Counted from the first letter of the stretch, positions 1 to 8,568 are shown. The stretch is DNA of 64,000 bases from an uncultured Acetatifactor sp. (GCA_910579755.1 CAJTVB010000010.1:58431-122430); one strand, 5' to 3'. A program made the numbers and translations. The notes: generated by a model from the sequence alone, not told the origin.

Positions 1-2
1 GG

Positions 3-962
3 TTTTTTATGGGACACGGAAGGGAGTTTGACAGCGACATCACCGAAAGCGGACAGGAGGGAGATTTTTATTGGCCTGCCATGCCGGAGCGGGATCACTA
101 CGATCTGTACAGTGAGCCGGCTCCCACCAAGGAGTTTCTGGAGGATTGGATGATCCGCACCTGTGAGCTGATTGACAAATATCGGGTGAAGGAGCTGTAT
201 TTTGACTGGTGGATCCAGCACAGCAGCGCCAAGCCCTATCTGAAGAAGATTGCCGCATATTATTATAACCGGGCGCTGGAGTGGGGCGAAGAGGTACATA
301 TCACCTATAAGCATGACGCTTTTATGTTCGGCACTGCCACCGTGGATATTGAGCGGGGGCAGTTTTCCCGGATACAGCCCTTTGCCTGGCAGACGGACAC
401 GGCCATTGCCAGAAATTCCTGGTGTTATACGGAAAACAATCAGTTCAAGGAGGCGAGGGATATTCTTCGTGATCTGGTGGATGTGGTCAGCAAAAACGGA
501 TGTATGCTGTTGAACGTGGGGCCCAAGGCTGACGGAACCATATCGGAGCAGGACGAGAGGATCCTGCTGGAGATCGGAGAATGGCTCAGGGTGAACGGAG
601 AGGCGGTTTACGACACGGATATCTGGCGTGTTGCCGCAGAAGGCCCCACTGTGGTGGAGGAAGGGCAGTTTACGGACGGAAAGGCCCGTGAATTTACCTG
701 GGAGGACTTCCGCTTTACCAGAAAGGGTACATACCTGTATGCCATATGTATGGCATATCCGGAGGATGGCCGTGTGCTGATCAAATCGCTGGGAAAGCAG
801 GATGCTTCCAGGCTGCCGAAATTCCACGGCATTATCAGAAATGTGGAGGTGCTGGGCTTTGAACAGCGGCCTGAGTGGTCCAGGACGGAAGAGGGGCTTT
901 CGATTTCTGCGCCGGGAGTCCATTCGGACAAACCGGTGGTATTTCGGATCACTCTGGACTAA
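3..962 (+). CDS. Alpha-L-fucosidase, GH29 family, 3' part
   Basis: The reading frame is already open at the window edge, so the N-terminus is missing; the first ATG at 9 is internal. The product would hydrolyse terminal alpha-L-fucose from glycans. The visible part covers the second half of the GH29 barrel: LYFDWW (near residue 66), where the Asp fits the family nucleophile, followed by a segment about a woman-independent hallmark of the family, LLNVGPKADGTI (near 168-179) and EWLRVNGEAVYDT. A short beta-rich C-terminal region ends the protein at TAA 960-962. It lies 92 bp upstream of glyA in the same direction without an obvious terminator. Family assignment is firm; linkage specificity cannot be read from the sequence. 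Confidence 0.9.
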   Translation, partial: FFMGHGREFDSDITESGQEGDFYWPAMPERDHYDLYSEPAPTKEFLEDWMIRTCELIDKYRVKELYFDWWIQHSSAKPYLKKIAAYYYNRALEWGEEVHITYKHDAFMFGTATVDIERGQFSRIQPFAWQTDTAIARNSWCYTENNQFKEARDILRDLVDVVSKNGCMLLNVGPKADGTISEQDERILLEIGEWLRVNGEAVYDTDIWRVAAEGPTVVEEGQFTDGKAREFTWEDFRFTRKGTYLYAICMAYPEDGRVLIKSLGKQDASRLPKFHGIIRNVEVLGFEQRPEWSRTEEGLSISAPGVHSDKPVVFRITLD

Positions 963-1054
963 AATGAAGATATTTGATATGATGGTGTGCAAGGCAGGCT
1001 TCCCGGATAAAGCGCACAGGGATGCCTGAAAATGTAGAGTCAGGAGGAAAAAGA

Positions 1055-2302
1055 ATGTATTCGCTGGATGATGTGAGAAGTGTGGATCCTGAGGTGGCCC
1101 AGGCCATAGTGGATGAAGAGGCCAGACAGAACAGCCATATCGAGCTGATTGCCTCGGAAAACTGGGTGAGCAGGGCGGTGATGGCGGCAATGGGAAGTCC
1201 TCTCACCAACAAATATGCGGAAGGGTATCCGGGAAAACGGTATTATGGCGGATGCCAATGCGTGGATGTGGTAGAGGAGCTGGCGATTGAAAGGGCCAAA
1301 AAGCTGTTTGGGTGCGAGTATGCCAATGTGCAGCCTCATTCCGGCGCTCAGGCCAATATGGCGGTTCAGTTTGCCATATGCAAGCCCGGCGACACGGTCA
1401 TGGGAATGAATCTGGATCACGGCGGACATCTGACCCACGGAAGCCCCGTGAATATGTCCGGAAAATATTTTAACATTGTACCTTACGGTGTTAACGACGA
1501 GGGCTTTATCGATTATGATAAATTTCGGGAGGCGGCGCTGAAGACCAGGCCCAGGATGATCATTGCGGGGGCCTCCGCCTATGCCCGTACCATCGATTTT
1601 AAGATTTTCCGCCAGGTGGCCGATGAGGCGGGAGCTGTGCTTATGGTGGATATGGCCCATATCGCCGGTCTTGTGGCGGCAGGACTGCATCCCAGCCCGA
1701 TCCCTTACGCTCATGTGACCACCACTACCACTCATAAAACTCTTCGAGGCCCCAGAGGCGGATTGATTTTGTCCAGCGCGGAGATGAACGAGAAATATAA
1801 CTTTAACAAGGCTGTGTTCCCCGGAACCCAGGGCGGTCCGCTGATGCATGTAATCGCCGCAAAGGCCGTTTGCTTTAAGGAGGCGCTCAGCGACGAGTTT
1901 AAAGTGTACCAGCAGGGGATCATCGATAATGCGCAGGCACTGTGCAGGGGGCTGATGGACAGAGGAATCCGCATCGTGTCAGGCGGAACAGACAATCACC
2001 TGATGCTGGTGGATCTGACCAATTTCGGCCTTACCGGAAAAGCTGTGGAAAAGCTTCTGGATGCGGCGCATATCACCTGCAACAAAAATACCATACCCAA
2101 CGATCCTCAGTCGCCCTTCGTGACCAGCGGCATCCGCCTGGGTACGCCCGCCGTCACTTCCAGGGGAATGAACACGGAGGACATGGACAGGATCGCGGAG
2201 GCCGTGGCCCTTGTGATCAAAGGCGGAGAGGAAAAGGTTCCTCAGGCCAGGGCCATAGTACAGGAGCTCACGGACAAATATCCCCTGAGTGCTTTGGATT
2301 GA
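1055..2302 (+). CDS. glyA: Serine hydroxymethyltransferase
   Basis: PLP enzyme converting serine and tetrahydrofolate to glycine and methylene-THF, cytoplasmic. The start is set at ATG 1055 because AGGAGG lies at 1042-1047; a longer reading from 1022 has no good ribosome binding site. The resulting 415 residues match the usual SHMT length. Visible hallmarks are IELIASENWVS near the N-terminus, the tight YAEGYPGKRYYGG segment, and the PLP-lysine motif TTTTHKTLRGPRGG. Methylene-THF made here feeds ThyA encoded at 17.3 kb, although the genes are not linked. A 10-bp GC-rich hairpin follows the stop at 2330-2353. Confidence 0.97.
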   Translation: MYSLDDVRSVDPEVAQAIVDEEARQNSHIELIASENWVSRAVMAAMGSPLTNKYAEGYPGKRYYGGCQCVDVVEELAIERAKKLFGCEYANVQPHSGAQANMAVQFAICKPGDTVMGMNLDHGGHLTHGSPVNMSGKYFNIVPYGVNDEGFIDYDKFREAALKTRPRMIIAGASAYARTIDFKIFRQVADEAGAVLMVDMAHIAGLVAAGLHPSPIPYAHVTTTTTHKTLRGPRGGLILSSAEMNEKYNFNKAVFPGTQGGPLMHVIAAKAVCFKEALSDEFKVYQQGIIDNAQALCRGLMDRGIRIVSGGTDNHLMLVDLTNFGLTGKAVEKLLDAAHITCNKNTIPNDPQSPFVTSGIRLGTPAVTSRGMNTEDMDRIAEAVALVIKGGEEKVPQARAIVQELTDKYPLSALD

Positions 2303-2329
2303 GCGGAAACAAAAGAGGTATTTCTGACC

Positions 2330-2353
2330 GGACTGCGCGGGACCGCGCAGTCC
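2330..2353 (+). terminator. GC-rich hairpin after glyA
   Basis: GGACTGCGCG (2330-2339) pairs perfectly with CGCGCAGTCC (2344-2353) around a 4-nt loop. No U-tract follows, so it may be a transcript end stabiliser or a weak terminator. Confidence 0.45.
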
Positions 2354-2412
2354 ATGTTGTGTGGGGCATGTAACAGTACAGCGCCCGCACAAGAAATAAA
2401 ATAAAAAAAGCC

Positions 2413-2441
2413 TTGTGCTTCTCGAAGAACTGTGTTAGAAT
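2413..2441 (+). promoter_or_regulatory. Sigma-A promoter for the ACT-domain gene
   Basis: TTGTGC (2413-2418) and TAGAAT (2436-2441) are spaced by 17 bp. It would give a leader of about 145 nt before the ACT-domain gene; the leader holds a small hairpin (near 2460-2480) and a MITE-related repeat. Confidence 0.5.
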
Positions 2442-2504
2442 ATCCTTCGTCGAAAGACATGTGTCCGCCGAGTGGACACGTTTGGGGTAGGATGAGGTTT
2501 TTTT

Positions 2505-2554
2505 GCTCATTTTGTGTGTATCATGTTAATTACGGCGAAGCCGTGAATAGCAGC
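2505..2554 (+). repeat. Repeat related to the MITE-like element at 32.1 kb
   Basis: The segment GCTCATTTTGTGTG (2505-2518), then ATCATGTT, then ACGGCGAAGCCGTGAA reproduces the inner and right part of the element found on the minus strand at 32061-32204. Its right end CCGTGAATAGCAGC (2541-2554) differs from that element's inverted end by two bases. The left part looks deleted. It sits in the 5' leader of the ACT-domain gene. Confidence 0.6.
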
Positions 2555-2593
2555 ATCAATATTAATGCCTGGCTTCGGCGGGCAGGGAGTATA

Positions 2594-3040
2594 ATGATGA
2601 AAGAGGCGGCCAGATATTTTGTTGTACGGCAGAAAGCGGTGCCCGAGGTATTGCTGAAGGTGGTAGAAGCCAAAAAGCTTTTGGAGTCGGAAAAGGTTAT
2701 GACGATTCAGGAGGCGGTGGATGCCGTGGGCATCAGCCGCAGTTCCTTTTATAAATATAAGGATGATATTTTTCAGTTTCATGACAACACTCAGGGCACT
2801 ACATTTACCCTGACCTTTCAGATGGATGACGAGCCGGGGATATTGTCGGATGTGCTCAAGATCATTGCAGACTATGGGGCCAATATTTTGACCATACATC
2901 AGAGTATTCCCATCAATGGCATTGCGTCGCTGAGTCTCAGCGTCCAGATATTGCAGACCACAGGCGACATATCGCTGATGATCGAGCAGATGGAACAGCA
3001 GCAGGGAGTGCATCATGTGAAGATACTGGCTAAGGAGTAG
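2594..3040 (+). CDS. ACT domain-containing regulator, PheB-like
   Basis: Small cytoplasmic protein of 148 residues with an N-terminal helical, HTH-like part (MTIQEAVDAVGISRSSFYKYKDD, about residues 39-60) and a C-terminal ACT domain (about 75-148: FTLTFQMDDEPGILSDVLKI, ANILTIHQSIPI). The ACT fold usually binds an amino acid. The start at 2594 (or ATG 2597) was chosen because the family begins with a KEAARYFVV-type sequence and GCAGGGAG precedes it; the upstream frame extension from 2432 is leader and repeat DNA. It is followed by hom, whose product has only a reduced C-terminal regulatory region, so the pair may work together in sensing threonine or another amino acid; that is an inference from position. 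Confidence 0.88.
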   Translation: MMKEAARYFVVRQKAVPEVLLKVVEAKKLLESEKVMTIQEAVDAVGISRSSFYKYKDDIFQFHDNTQGTTFTLTFQMDDEPGILSDVLKIIADYGANILTIHQSIPINGIASLSLSVQILQTTGDISLMIEQMEQQQGVHHVKILAKE

Positions 3041-3111
3041 ACTGAAAAGCTGCTGTATGCGACGGATTTGCCTGCGAAAAATAAAGATATATTGTATGAG
3101 GAGAGAGAATT

Positions 3112-4326
3112 ATGATCAATGTGGCAGTGCTGGGATATGGAACTGTGGGAAGCGGTGTTGTGGAAGTATTGGAGGAAAATAATGCGCAGGTCAGCTCCAG
3201 GGCAGGAGAGAGGATCTGTGTAAAATATATTCTGGATCTGAGAGATTTTCCGGGGGATCCTTATGAAGCAAAAATCGTGCATGATTTTAATGTGATTCTT
3301 CAGGATGAGGAGATTGACATTATCTGTGAAGTCATGGGGGGGACAGGGGCCGCATATCAATTTACAAAGCAGTCCCTTGAGTCCGGAAGGAGCGTATGCA
3401 CCTCCAACAAGGAGCTTGTGGCAAAGCATGGAGCTGAGCTTTTGGAGCTTGCAGCAAGGCATTCCTGTAATTACATGTTCGAGGCCAGCGTAGGGGGCGG
3501 CATTCCCGTCATCCGGCCCATGAATAACGCATTGACCGCCGAAAAGATATTGGCAGTTACGGGAATTCTCAACGGAACCACCAATTACATTCTTACGAAG
3601 ATGGACCGGGAGGGAGCCGAATATGACGATGCCCTGAAGCATGCTCAGGAGCTGGGATATGCGGAGCGGAACCCGGAGGCTGACGTGGAGGGATACGATG
3701 CCTGTCGTAAGCTTGCGATTCTTTCTTCTTTAATGACAGGAAAAAATGTGGATTCCGAAAAAATATACACGGAAGGGATTTCCGGGATCACCTCCGCCGA
3801 TTTTTCCTTTGCCAGAGCGGCAGGAATGTCCATTAAGCTGCTGGCCCTGGGGCAGAGCCGGGAGGATGGAAGCGTGACGGCCATAGTGGCGCCTTTTCTG
3901 GTTCCGGAGGAGCATCCGCTGGCCATGGTGAAGGATGTATTCAACGGCATTTTGATCACCGGCAACATGCTGGGAGATGCCATGTTTTACGGGCGCGGTG
4001 CGGGAAAGCTTCCCACTGCCAGCGCAGTGGCCGCGGATGTGGTGGACTGCGCCAGACATAAGGGAAAAACGGTGTCCTGTGTCTGGAGCAGAGAGGAAGC
4101 GGGTCTTGCGGATATATCTGAGACCGAAAGGGCCTTCTTTGTTAGGGTGAAGGAATGCGCCCGCCGGGAGGCGGAGGCAGTGTTTCAGGGAGGAAGGAGC
4201 TTTTCGGCCGCAGGGTGCGGCTCGGAATTCGGAATTCTTACGCCCGTGATGAAGGAGAGCCAGTTCAGAGAGAAATACGATTTCTTGGGAGATAGTGTTC
4301 TGGGAAGAATACGTTTGTTGGGATAA
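3112..4326 (+). CDS. hom: Homoserine dehydrogenase
   Basis: NAD(P)-dependent reduction of aspartate semialdehyde to homoserine, first committed step to threonine and methionine. GAGGAGAG precedes ATG 3112. The 404-residue protein has the Rossmann motif VLGYGTVGSG (6-15), the TSNKELVAKHG loop (97-107), ASVGGGIPVIRP (125-136), GILNGTTNYIL (151-161) and the substrate-binding ADVEGYDACRK segment (190-200). It is about 25-30 residues shorter than enzymes with a full C-terminal ACT domain, and the tail after about 320 is only weakly ACT-like. It is followed after 46 bp by aspartate kinase, so the pair supplies two steps of the same pathway. Confidence 0.95.
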   Translation: MINVAVLGYGTVGSGVVEVLEENNAQVSSRAGERICVKYILDLRDFPGDPYEAKIVHDFNVILQDEEIDIICEVMGGTGAAYQFTKQSLESGRSVCTSNKELVAKHGAELLELAARHSCNYMFEASVGGGIPVIRPMNNALTAEKILAVTGILNGTTNYILTKMDREGAEYDDALKHAQELGYAERNPEADVEGYDACRKLAILSSLMTGKNVDSEKIYTEGISGITSADFSFARAAGMSIKLLALGQSREDGSVTAIVAPFLVPEEHPLAMVKDVFNGILITGNMLGDAMFYGRGAGKLPTASAVAADVVDCARHKGKTVSCVWSREEAGLADISETERAFFVRVKECARREAEAVFQGGRSFSAAGCGSEFGILTPVMKESQFREKYDFLGDSVLGRIRLLG

Positions 4327-4372
4327 GATCAGTGCGGCAGGATTAATTTGCAGATATGGCATGGAGGTTAAA

Positions 4373-5692
4373 ATGTCCAAGGTAGTAAAATTTGGCGGAA
4401 GCTCATTGGCAAGCGCCGAGCAGTTTGAGAAGGCAGGAGATATCATCAGGGCGGATGAGAGCAGACGGTTCGTAGTTCCTTCAGCTCCCGGAAAGCGTTT
4501 TGGCAATGACACCAAGGTGACGGATATGCTGTACCAGTGTCATGAGCTGGCGGAAGCGGGAAAGGATTTCGAAAAGGTTCTTTCCGATATTGCAGGCAGA
4601 TACCAGGAGATCGTGGAAGGGCTTGGGCTGGATCTGGACCTGGCAGAGGAATTTGATACCATAAGAAAATATTTGAAGGAAGGAGCCGGAAAGGATTATG
4701 CCGCTTCCCGGGGAGAGTATTTGAACGGTATCATCATGGCAGAATATCTGGGATATGAGTTTATAGATGCGGCCTCGGTGATTTCCTTTGACGAAAACGG
4801 AGACTTTGATCCGGATCGGACAAACAAAGTTCTTTCGGATAGGCTGGCATTATGTGAAAATGCGGTGATTCCCGGTTTTTACGGAGCCATGCCGGACGGG
4901 ACGGTGAAGACCTTTTCCAGGGGCGGCTCCGATGTGACGGGATCTATCGTGGCAAAGGCGGCCAGGGTGGATGTATACGAGAACTGGACGGACGTGTCGG
5001 GCTTCCTGGTGGCGGATCCCAGGATTATCCATAAGCCCGAGGGGATCGATGTGATTACCTACAAGGAATTGAGAGAGCTGTCTTATATGGGAGCTACCGT
5101 TTTGCACGAGGATGCTATTTTTCCCGTGCGTCAGGAGGGGATTCCCATTAATATCCGCAATACCAATGCGCCGGAAGACGATGGTACCTGGATCGTGGGA
5201 AGCACCTGTCAGAAATCCAGGTTTGTCATTACGGGAATTGCAGGGAAAAAGGGCTTTTGTTCTATTAATATAGAAAAGGACATGATGAATGCCGAGATCG
5301 GCTTTGGGCGGAAGGTACTGCAGGCCTTTGAGGAAAACGGTATTTCCTTTGAACATATTCCTTCGGGCATTGATACACTGACGGTGTTTGTTCATCAGGA
5401 TGAATTCATGCACAAGGAGCAGAAGGTGGTAGCCGGCATTCACAGACTGGCCAGACCGGATTCCATTGAGATCGAATCAGATCTGGCGCTGATCGCCGTG
5501 GTGGGGCGCGGCATGAAATCCACACGAGGTACCGCGGGAAGGATCTTTTCTGCACTGTCCCATGCCAACGTAAACGTTAGAATGATTGATCAGGGCTCAT
5601 CGGAGCAAAACATCATTATCGGAGTGGCTGACGGAGACTTTGAAACCGCAATCAGGGCAATATATGATATCTTTGTAATTACGAAGCTGTAA
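4373..5692 (+). CDS. lysC: Aspartate kinase
   Basis: Phosphorylates aspartate at the head of the lysine, threonine and methionine pathways. ATG 4373 with GGAGG at 4362-4366 is the start; this avoids overlap with hom. The 439-residue protein begins MSKVVKFGGSSLAS with the KFGGSS nucleotide motif at 6-11, has FSRGGSDVTGSIVAKA and the DGTVKTF segment in the kinase domain, and ends in two ACT-type regulatory domains (from about residue 300: GKKGFCSINIEKDMMNAEIG; ALIAVVGRGMKSTRGTAGRIFSAL; VNVRMIDQGSSEQNIIIGV). This is the Clostridia/YclM-like form. Transcription ends at the hairpin at 5739. Confidence 0.95.
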   Translation: MSKVVKFGGSSLASAEQFEKAGDIIRADESRRFVVPSAPGKRFGNDTKVTDMLYQCHELAEAGKDFEKVLSDIAGRYQEIVEGLGLDLDLAEEFDTIRKYLKEGAGKDYAASRGEYLNGIIMAEYLGYEFIDAASVISFDENGDFDPDRTNKVLSDRLALCENAVIPGFYGAMPDGTVKTFSRGGSDVTGSIVAKAARVDVYENWTDVSGFLVADPRIIHKPEGIDVITYKELRELSYMGATVLHEDAIFPVRQEGIPINIRNTNAPEDDGTWIVGSTCQKSRFVITGIAGKKGFCSINIEKDMMNAEIGFGRKVLQAFEENGISFEHIPSGIDTLTVFVHQDEFMHKEQKVVAGIHRLARPDSIEIESDLALIAVVGRGMKSTRGTAGRIFSALSHANVNVRMIDQGSSEQNIIIGVADGDFETAIRAIYDIFVITKL

Positions 5693-5738
5693 TGCGGCGT
5701 ATGCTTTTATACGCAGCCATACAGAACGATTAAAAAAG

Positions 5739-5769
5739 CAGTTCCGGTATTTTTCCGGGGCTGTTTTTT
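5739..5769 (+). terminator. Rho-independent terminator after aspartate kinase
   Basis: CAGTTCCGG (5739-5747) pairs with CCGGGGCTG (5755-5763), two G-T pairs, 7-nt loop, then six T. It closes the ACT-hom-lysC unit. Confidence 0.85.
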
Positions 5770-5891
5770 GATGCCTGCTGCAGAATTTGCCGGGAATAAA
5801 CAAAATATTTATCAAAAAGCGTCGAATTTTACGGCGAAATACTGACAATTGGAAAATATTGCAAAAAAACAAAAGAAATTATAAAAAAGTG

Positions 5892-5920
5892 TTGACAAAT
5901 GACGGGGCCTGACGTATAAT
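5892..5920 (+). promoter_or_regulatory. Near-perfect sigma-A promoter of an orphan transcript
   Basis: TTGACA (5892-5897) and TATAAT (5915-5920) are both full consensus with a 17-bp spacer. No large gene follows for more than 500 bp; transcription would run into the hairpin at 6253-6291. Confidence 0.85.
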
Positions 5921-6095
5921 GAACTCATAAAAGAAAAGGAGAGAAAAAACATCTTCCATAAGGTACAAATGAATAAGGAACAAAAGCCTAAAAGAATGTG
6001 ATGAGTACACAGAAGAAAAAATAACGGATCACTGAGGAAAAGAGTCGGAGGTAAATGCTGAGAGCTGTATTATCAGAGGCCTACACCAGGCAGAG

Positions 6096-6254
6096 ATGAA
6101 AGGTGTTTGCCGAAGGTCAGAGTCAGGGCGTTATGGTACCAGGTACAAGAGAAAATGTGGAAAAGCACAAAAGATGAAATGGAAGAAAAAGAGCAGCGAC
6201 AACGCAAAACTGAATAAGAAAGAGAGGTATGGTCCATTGGATGAGTCATTTTGA
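6096..6254 (+). CDS. Possible 52-aa basic peptide
   Basis: ATG 6096 opens a 52-codon frame ending TGA 6252-6254. About a third of the residues are Lys or Arg (central YKRKCGKAQKMKWKKKSSD), with two Cys, so a nucleic-acid or membrane binding peptide is conceivable. Support: it lies within a transcript driven by a consensus promoter, and its stop codon abuts the terminal hairpin. Against: the ribosome binding site is weak (AGGCAG) and purine-rich RNA gives Lys/Arg codons by chance. I do not recognise the protein. Confidence 0.3.
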   Translation: MKGVCRRSESGRYGTRYKRKCGKAQKMKWKKKSSDNAKLNKKERYGPLDESF

Positions 6255-6291
6255 GAGAGCGTATTGATTGAAATAATCGATACGCTCTCTC
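6253..6291 (+). terminator. 17-bp hairpin ending the orphan transcript
   Basis: GAGAGAGCGTATTGATT (6253-6269) pairs with AATCGATACGCTCTCTC (6275-6291), one G-T pair, 5-nt loop. No clear U-tract follows, so it may be a terminator or a 3' processing or stability element. Confidence 0.6.
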
Positions 6292-6463
6292 ACATTGTAT
6301 CCGTTTCTTTGAGGCACACGCATGCTGTCTCCGCTTTTTTGCAGAAACTATTACAATTTTTTTACAAAAGAAATGATTTCCTGTGGAAAAACATTGCAAT
6401 ATAGGTTATTATAAGTAAAGAAAAGCAACGAAACATAACGCAGGAAGGGCGCGAAAGCTGAAA

Positions 6464-7801
6464 ATGGAAGATAAGCGGCAGATGCAGATGAATGAAAAGA
6501 ATTCGCAGGATAAGAGGGAGGTACGCAGAAGAAGGAGGGTCAGAAACCAGGTGATTTCATATTTGGTTTTGATTCTGTTTATTTTGCTTATGGCGCTGGG
6601 AATTGTATTGGGAGTAAGACAGCTGACTGCCGGACGGCAGGAAAATCAGGAGGAGGAGCAGGAGGACAGTCTGGAACGAATCGATGATCTGCTTGGAATG
6701 GAGGAATCCTTGCAGACACCGGAGCCTACGCCGGAGGTGGTGGAGCAGACACCGGAGCAGAAGCTGGATGAGATTGTCAATGCGGGAATTGAGGTCATGC
6801 CCCTGGAGGATAAGGTGGCAGGATTGTTTATTGTGACGCCGGAGGCCATCACAGGGGTGGACACGGCGGTGAAAGCAGGTGAAGGAACCAGAGATGCTCT
6901 GTTCCATTATCCGGTGGGAGGCATCATATATTTTGGCAAGAACATGCAGTCGGAAGAGCAGCTTCGCGAGATGCTGGGGAATACCAGTCTGTATGCCAAA
7001 TATCCTCTTTTCCTGGCAGTGGATGAGGAAGGCGGAAGCGTCTCCAGGGTGGCGGATGCGGGCATCGGCCCCAAGGTGGATTCTGCCTCGGCGATCGGTG
7101 CGGCCCAGGACACGAATGGTGCGTACCAGGCCGGCACAGTCATAGGTACAAAGCTGTATGAACTGGGTTTTAACCTTGATTTTGCACCGGTGGCAGACGT
7201 GGCAAGCGTGCCTGACGGCATTATGGCAGACCGGTCATATGGGGCTGACGCCCAGCTGGCAGGTGCTATGGCGGCTGCTATGGCCGAAGGACTTAAAAGT
7301 CAGGGGATCGTGTCCTGCCTGAAGCATTTTCCCGGTATCGGCAGTACGTCCCAGGATCCTCATACAGGGCTGTCCGTCACTGATAGAACAGAGGAACAGT
7401 TTCGAAGTGAAGAGTTTATTGCCTTCAAAGCCGGGATCGATGCCGGAGTTCAAATGGTGATGATCGGACATATTTCGGCGCCCGGGCTTACAGGAGATAA
7501 CGAGCCCTGTATCTTCTCCGAGAGGGTGGTCACGGATATCCTTCGGGAAGAACTGGGTTTTGACGGCGTTGTTATCACAGACGCCCTGAACATGGCGGCT
7601 GTTTCCGAGTACCATACAGCGGACGAGGCGGCTATCCTGGCGCTGAAGGCTGGCTGTGATATGCTGCTGATGCCGGAGGATTATGAGACGGCGTATAACG
7701 GCGTTCTTCAGGCAGTCCGGGACGGTATTATTTCGGAGGAGCGCATTAACGATTCCCTCAGAAGGATCTACCGGATCAAGTACGCGGACAAAGTACAATG
7801 A
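6464..7801 (+). CDS. Membrane-anchored GH3 beta-N-acetylhexosaminidase (NagZ-like)
   Basis: Glycoside hydrolase family 3 N-terminal domain on the outer face of the membrane. An Arg-rich N-terminus precedes one membrane segment (about residues 29-51, VISYLVLILFILLMALGIVL), then an acidic, Pro-rich linker to about 105. The catalytic domain carries LFLAVDEEGGSVSRV, KHFPGIGSTSQDPH, which fits the NagZ His/Asp loop, VMIGHISAPGL, and VITDALNMAAV, whose Asp fits the nucleophile. The likely role is cleaving N-acetylglucosamine from peptidoglycan or other glycans; the substrate is inferred from the loop motif. Start at 6464 has only a weak, distant GGAAGG; ATG 6482 and nearby are alternatives that would shorten the cytoplasmic tail. 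Confidence 0.88.
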   Translation: MEDKRQMQMNEKNSQDKREVRRRRRVRNQVISYLVLILFILLMALGIVLGVRQLTAGRQENQEEEQEDSLERIDDLLGMEESLQTPEPTPEVVEQTPEQKLDEIVNAGIEVMPLEDKVAGLFIVTPEAITGVDTAVKAGEGTRDALFHYPVGGIIYFGKNMQSEEQLREMLGNTSLYAKYPLFLAVDEEGGSVSRVADAGIGPKVDSASAIGAAQDTNGAYQAGTVIGTKLYELGFNLDFAPVADVASVPDGIMADRSYGADAQLAGAMAAAMAEGLKSQGIVSCLKHFPGIGSTSQDPHTGLSVTDRTEEQFRSEEFIAFKAGIDAGVQMVMIGHISAPGLTGDNEPCIFSERVVTDILREELGFDGVVITDALNMAAVSEYHTADEAAILALKAGCDMLLMPEDYETAYNGVLQAVRDGIISEERINDSLRRIYRIKYADKVQ

Positions 7802-7804
7802 AGC

Positions 7805-7869
7805 TCACCAACCGCAGTTTGATGCCAAAATGTGGATGTGATACTATGATTTCACCAATCGCGATTTGA
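7805..7869 (+). repeat. Pair of 18-bp direct repeats before the 7882 gene
   Basis: TCACCAACCGCAGTTTGA (7805-7822) and TCACCAATCGCGATTTGA (7852-7869) match at 15 of 18 positions, 47 bp apart. The second copy touches the AGGAGG ribosome binding site of the next gene, so a regulator or a duplication is possible. Confidence 0.5.
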
Positions 7870-7881
7870 GGAGGAAAAGCT

Positions 7882-8541
7882 ATGGGCTGGCAAAGCTGTC
7901 CTTTTTTAGTCACACCCAAAGAACTTCAAACAGCATTTGAACCGTTTAACCTCGTTATCCATAATGCCTGTGTATCGATTGATTATACAAATACCCCTGT
8001 TGAGGATTTTCTCGAAAACTATTCCGCGCTGTATGAACGTTTGATTAACGGCGGAGTTTTTGACGGAAGCTATCATGCACTGTTGAAGCAGATTGCCTTC
8101 ACTTCCAACATATCGGATATTAAATTTTGTATGGAACATGAACTTGATGGGAAATGGGTTAAAGCGATGAAACATGATAAACAGTCGGTATTGCCTTATC
8201 TCGCACCGTTTACCTTTAACACATATACGGAAAACAATAGATTATATGTCAGTACCAGGTACTCCTATCTGGCGTACAGCGATTCCATATTTGGTTATGA
8301 GGTAAATTTCCCTAAATTCAGTCAGAGCGATGCGGATTATTATGGGCTTGCAAGCGAAAAGAAATTAAATGCCTACCCCGATTATGAATTATTTAGGAAA
8401 AATATTATTAAAATTACAAAACCATTCCATTTCAGGCTGAATGGAGATGTGAAAAAAACACAAATCAGAATCAGCGATGAAGTAAAGGCATATTTGCCCA
8501 ATTTGCATTGTATCAAGTGTAAAGGAATCGAGATATTATAA
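7882..8541 (+). CDS. Hypothetical protein, 219 aa
   Basis: Not recognised. The start is well set: GAGGAGG lies 7 bp upstream of ATG 7882. The protein is soluble with no signal peptide or membrane segment, rich in Tyr and Phe (YFC-poor, many aromatic residues), and has a single CIKC pair near the C-terminus. Base composition is clearly more AT-rich than the flanking genes, which suggests horizontal acquisition; single-gene cargo such as an immunity-type protein would fit but nothing proves it. It is separated from the GH3 gene by 80 bp containing two direct repeats, and faces a convergent gene. Confidence 0.7.
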   Translation: MGWQSCPFLVTPKELQTAFEPFNLVIHNACVSIDYTNTPVEDFLENYSALYERLINGGVFDGSYHALLKQIAFTSNISDIKFCMEHELDGKWVKAMKHDKQSVLPYLAPFTFNTYTENNRLYVSTRYSYLAYSDSIFGYEVNFPKFSQSDADYYGLASEKKLNAYPDYELFRKNIIKITKPFHFRLNGDVKKTQIRISDEVKAYLPNLHCIKCKGIEIL

Positions 8542-8568
8542 CTCATCCGGCGGGCAGCCGGGAGAGAA

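Larger units (their letters stand above)
5927..6291 (+). ncRNA. Orphan transcribed region, possible small RNA or leader
   Basis: Between the consensus promoter (5892-5920) and a 17-bp hairpin (6253-6291) lies about 330 nt that is purine-rich and has only short reading frames, including a 14-codon frame after GGAGG (start near 6057) and the basic 52-codon frame at 6096. I recognise no known RNA family: no T-box, riboswitch, 6S, tmRNA, RNase P or SRP motif was seen. It is therefore either a noncoding RNA or a carrier of a small peptide. Confidence 0.4.

Noticed and set aside
1022..1054. Longer start for glyA
   Set aside because: ATG 1055 has AGGAGG at the right distance while the start at 1022 has none.
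2432..2593. 54-residue extension of the ACT-domain protein
   Set aside because: It reads through the leader and repeat DNA; the family begins at the ATG near 2594.
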